Positions 63,366-64,000 of a stretch of 64,000 bases of DNA are shown piece after piece. The DNA is taken from positions 1 to 64,000 of the forward strand of contig PMUI01000070.1 of NCBI GenBank assembly GCA_003166955.1, read 5' to 3'. The DNA is from Acidobacterium sp. Its GTDB lineage: Bacteria; Acidobacteriota; Terriglobia; Terriglobales; Acidobacteriaceae. The notes below the pieces were generated by a model. That model did no database searches. It saw only the letters and a program-made list of their open reading frames with translations, and had not been told where the DNA came from. The translations under genes were made by a program, and so were the position numbers. Numbering within the stretch: position 1 is the first letter of the stretch; each line of letters begins with the position of its first letter.

Positions 63366-64000
63366 GGACGGATGCCCGCGGAACAGATAGAACAGCTCGA
63401 TCAGCAGGATCAGGACCACGACCACTTCGAGGAAAAAGGCTCGGCTTTGGTTGAATTGCTCGACCATGTAGTCGTAGAGCTCTTCGGCAGTGCGAAGTTT
63501 TTGGGTGACGAGGTTCTTGTAGTCGGGCACGCCGACTTTGCCTGCGGCGAGACGGTAGAGGCGGGCAGCATACATGTCACTGAGGAACTTGATAGCGTTG
63601 TCGGCGTGCTCGGTGAGCTCGGCCACTTCGAGCAGAACTGTGTGGAGGTTGTTGGCGGATCGCGCAAGACGCCAGCGGGCCAGCCGTCCGTGCTTTTGGT
63701 CGAGACTGTCATAAACGCCGTCGAGAACGCCGGTGAGCAGCTCGTCGTAGTGGCGGAATTCGAGGAGCTGGGAGTTGGCATATTCAAGGAGCTGGATAGC
63801 CGTTTCGGCGCCGGCGCTCGAGTCATAGAGGAGAGCGGCGTTCCAGCCGATGACGGCTACGTCGCTGGCGTAGTAGGAGATCTGGGAGTTGAGAATTTCG
63901 GCGCACTCGCCGGCTGATAGCGGGTTGCGGTCGCCGCGGACGACCTGGGCGATCTGGCTGCGGTAGTCGCGGGTCAGGTCGGCGGCCGGAGGCTGGCCGG
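63363..64000 (-). CDS. RMD1/DUF155-family membrane protein (partial, C-terminal part)
   Basis: The start lies beyond the window. The visible 212 residues are mostly helical (LLEFRHYDELLTGVLDGVYD, VAELTEHADNAIKFLSDMYA, KVGVPDYKNLVTQKLRTAEE, LYDYMVEQFNQSRAFFLEVV), ending with one C-terminal transmembrane helix (VVVLILLIELFYLF) and a short tail RGHPS. This matches the C-terminal half of the RMD1/YagE family (DUF155), whose eukaryotic members are mitochondrial RMND1/RMD1 proteins. The bacterial function is unknown. It ends at the heptad array next to parS. Confidence 0.75.
   Translation of the reverse strand, partial: GQPPAADLTRDYRSQIAQVVRGDRNPLSAGECAEILNSQISYYASDVAVIGWNAALLYDSSAGAETAIQLLEYANSQLLEFRHYDELLTGVLDGVYDSLDQKHGRLARWRLARSANNLHTVLLEVAELTEHADNAIKFLSDMYAARLYRLAAGKVGVPDYKNLVTQKLRTAEELYDYMVEQFNQSRAFFLEVVVVLILLIELFYLFRGHPS

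Overview
The window is high-GC, densely coded DNA that looks like a chromosomal segment of an acidobacterium (Terriglobia/Acidobacteriaceae type). The clues are a TonB-dependent receptor with an N-terminal carboxypeptidase-regulatory domain, a membrane-anchored helix-turn-helix-like/malectin protein, an omega-like RNA polymerase subunit beside rho, a PheT without its tRNA-binding domain, and many secreted TPR, SEL1 and beta-propeller proteins. No species is claimed. Two parS-like sites near 63.2 kb, with rsmG at 55 kb, suggest the segment lies in the origin-proximal part of the chromosome.

Layout. 0-14.4 kb: the N-terminal part of a TonB-dependent receptor, then single-gene units: ASCH protein, SEL1-repeat protein, DUF1801 protein, short-chain dehydrogenase, 3-methyladenine glycosylase I, secreted GH51 arabinofuranosidase, M20 dipeptidase, TPR protein, a frameshifted regulator-like malectin protein, DUF4188 and DUF427 proteins, galE. 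15-19.3 kb: an envelope cluster of a TonB-like protein, a degenerate M48-type protein and two small beta-barrels. 19.5-30.5 kb: a LysR regulator divergent from leuA-leuB-leuC-leuD-ilvD-ilvB-ilvN-ilvC, covering most of branched-chain amino acid synthesis. 30.6-38.5 kb: a DUF4174 protein, a cyclic-nucleotide-binding-domain histidine kinase, a DUF2251 protein, rpoZ-rho, and two MacB-type permeases without a visible ATPase. 38.5-47 kb: DinB-like protein, gamma-carbonic anhydrase, solitary HicB, pheS-pheT, an unknown membrane gene pair, M13 peptidase. 47-55.4 kb: HAD phosphatase, mfd, and a chain folC-plsC-glutamine amidotransferase, with rsmG after a short gap. 55.5-64 kb: a lipoprotein beta-propeller, a GAF-EAL phosphodiesterase, a VOC-SpoIIE phosphatase, an NmrA/LysR divergent pair, the parS region, and the end of an RMD1-family gene.

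The most unusual structure is not a protein. At least fifteen intergenic spots, and two places inside folC, carry degenerate tandem arrays with a strict 7-bp period. The heptamer itself differs from array to array. Many arrays start at, or contain, the stop codon of the adjacent gene. One convergent gap (13224-13461) carries two such arrays in opposite orientation that include a perfect 15-bp inverted repeat. Another array lies directly beside the parS pair.
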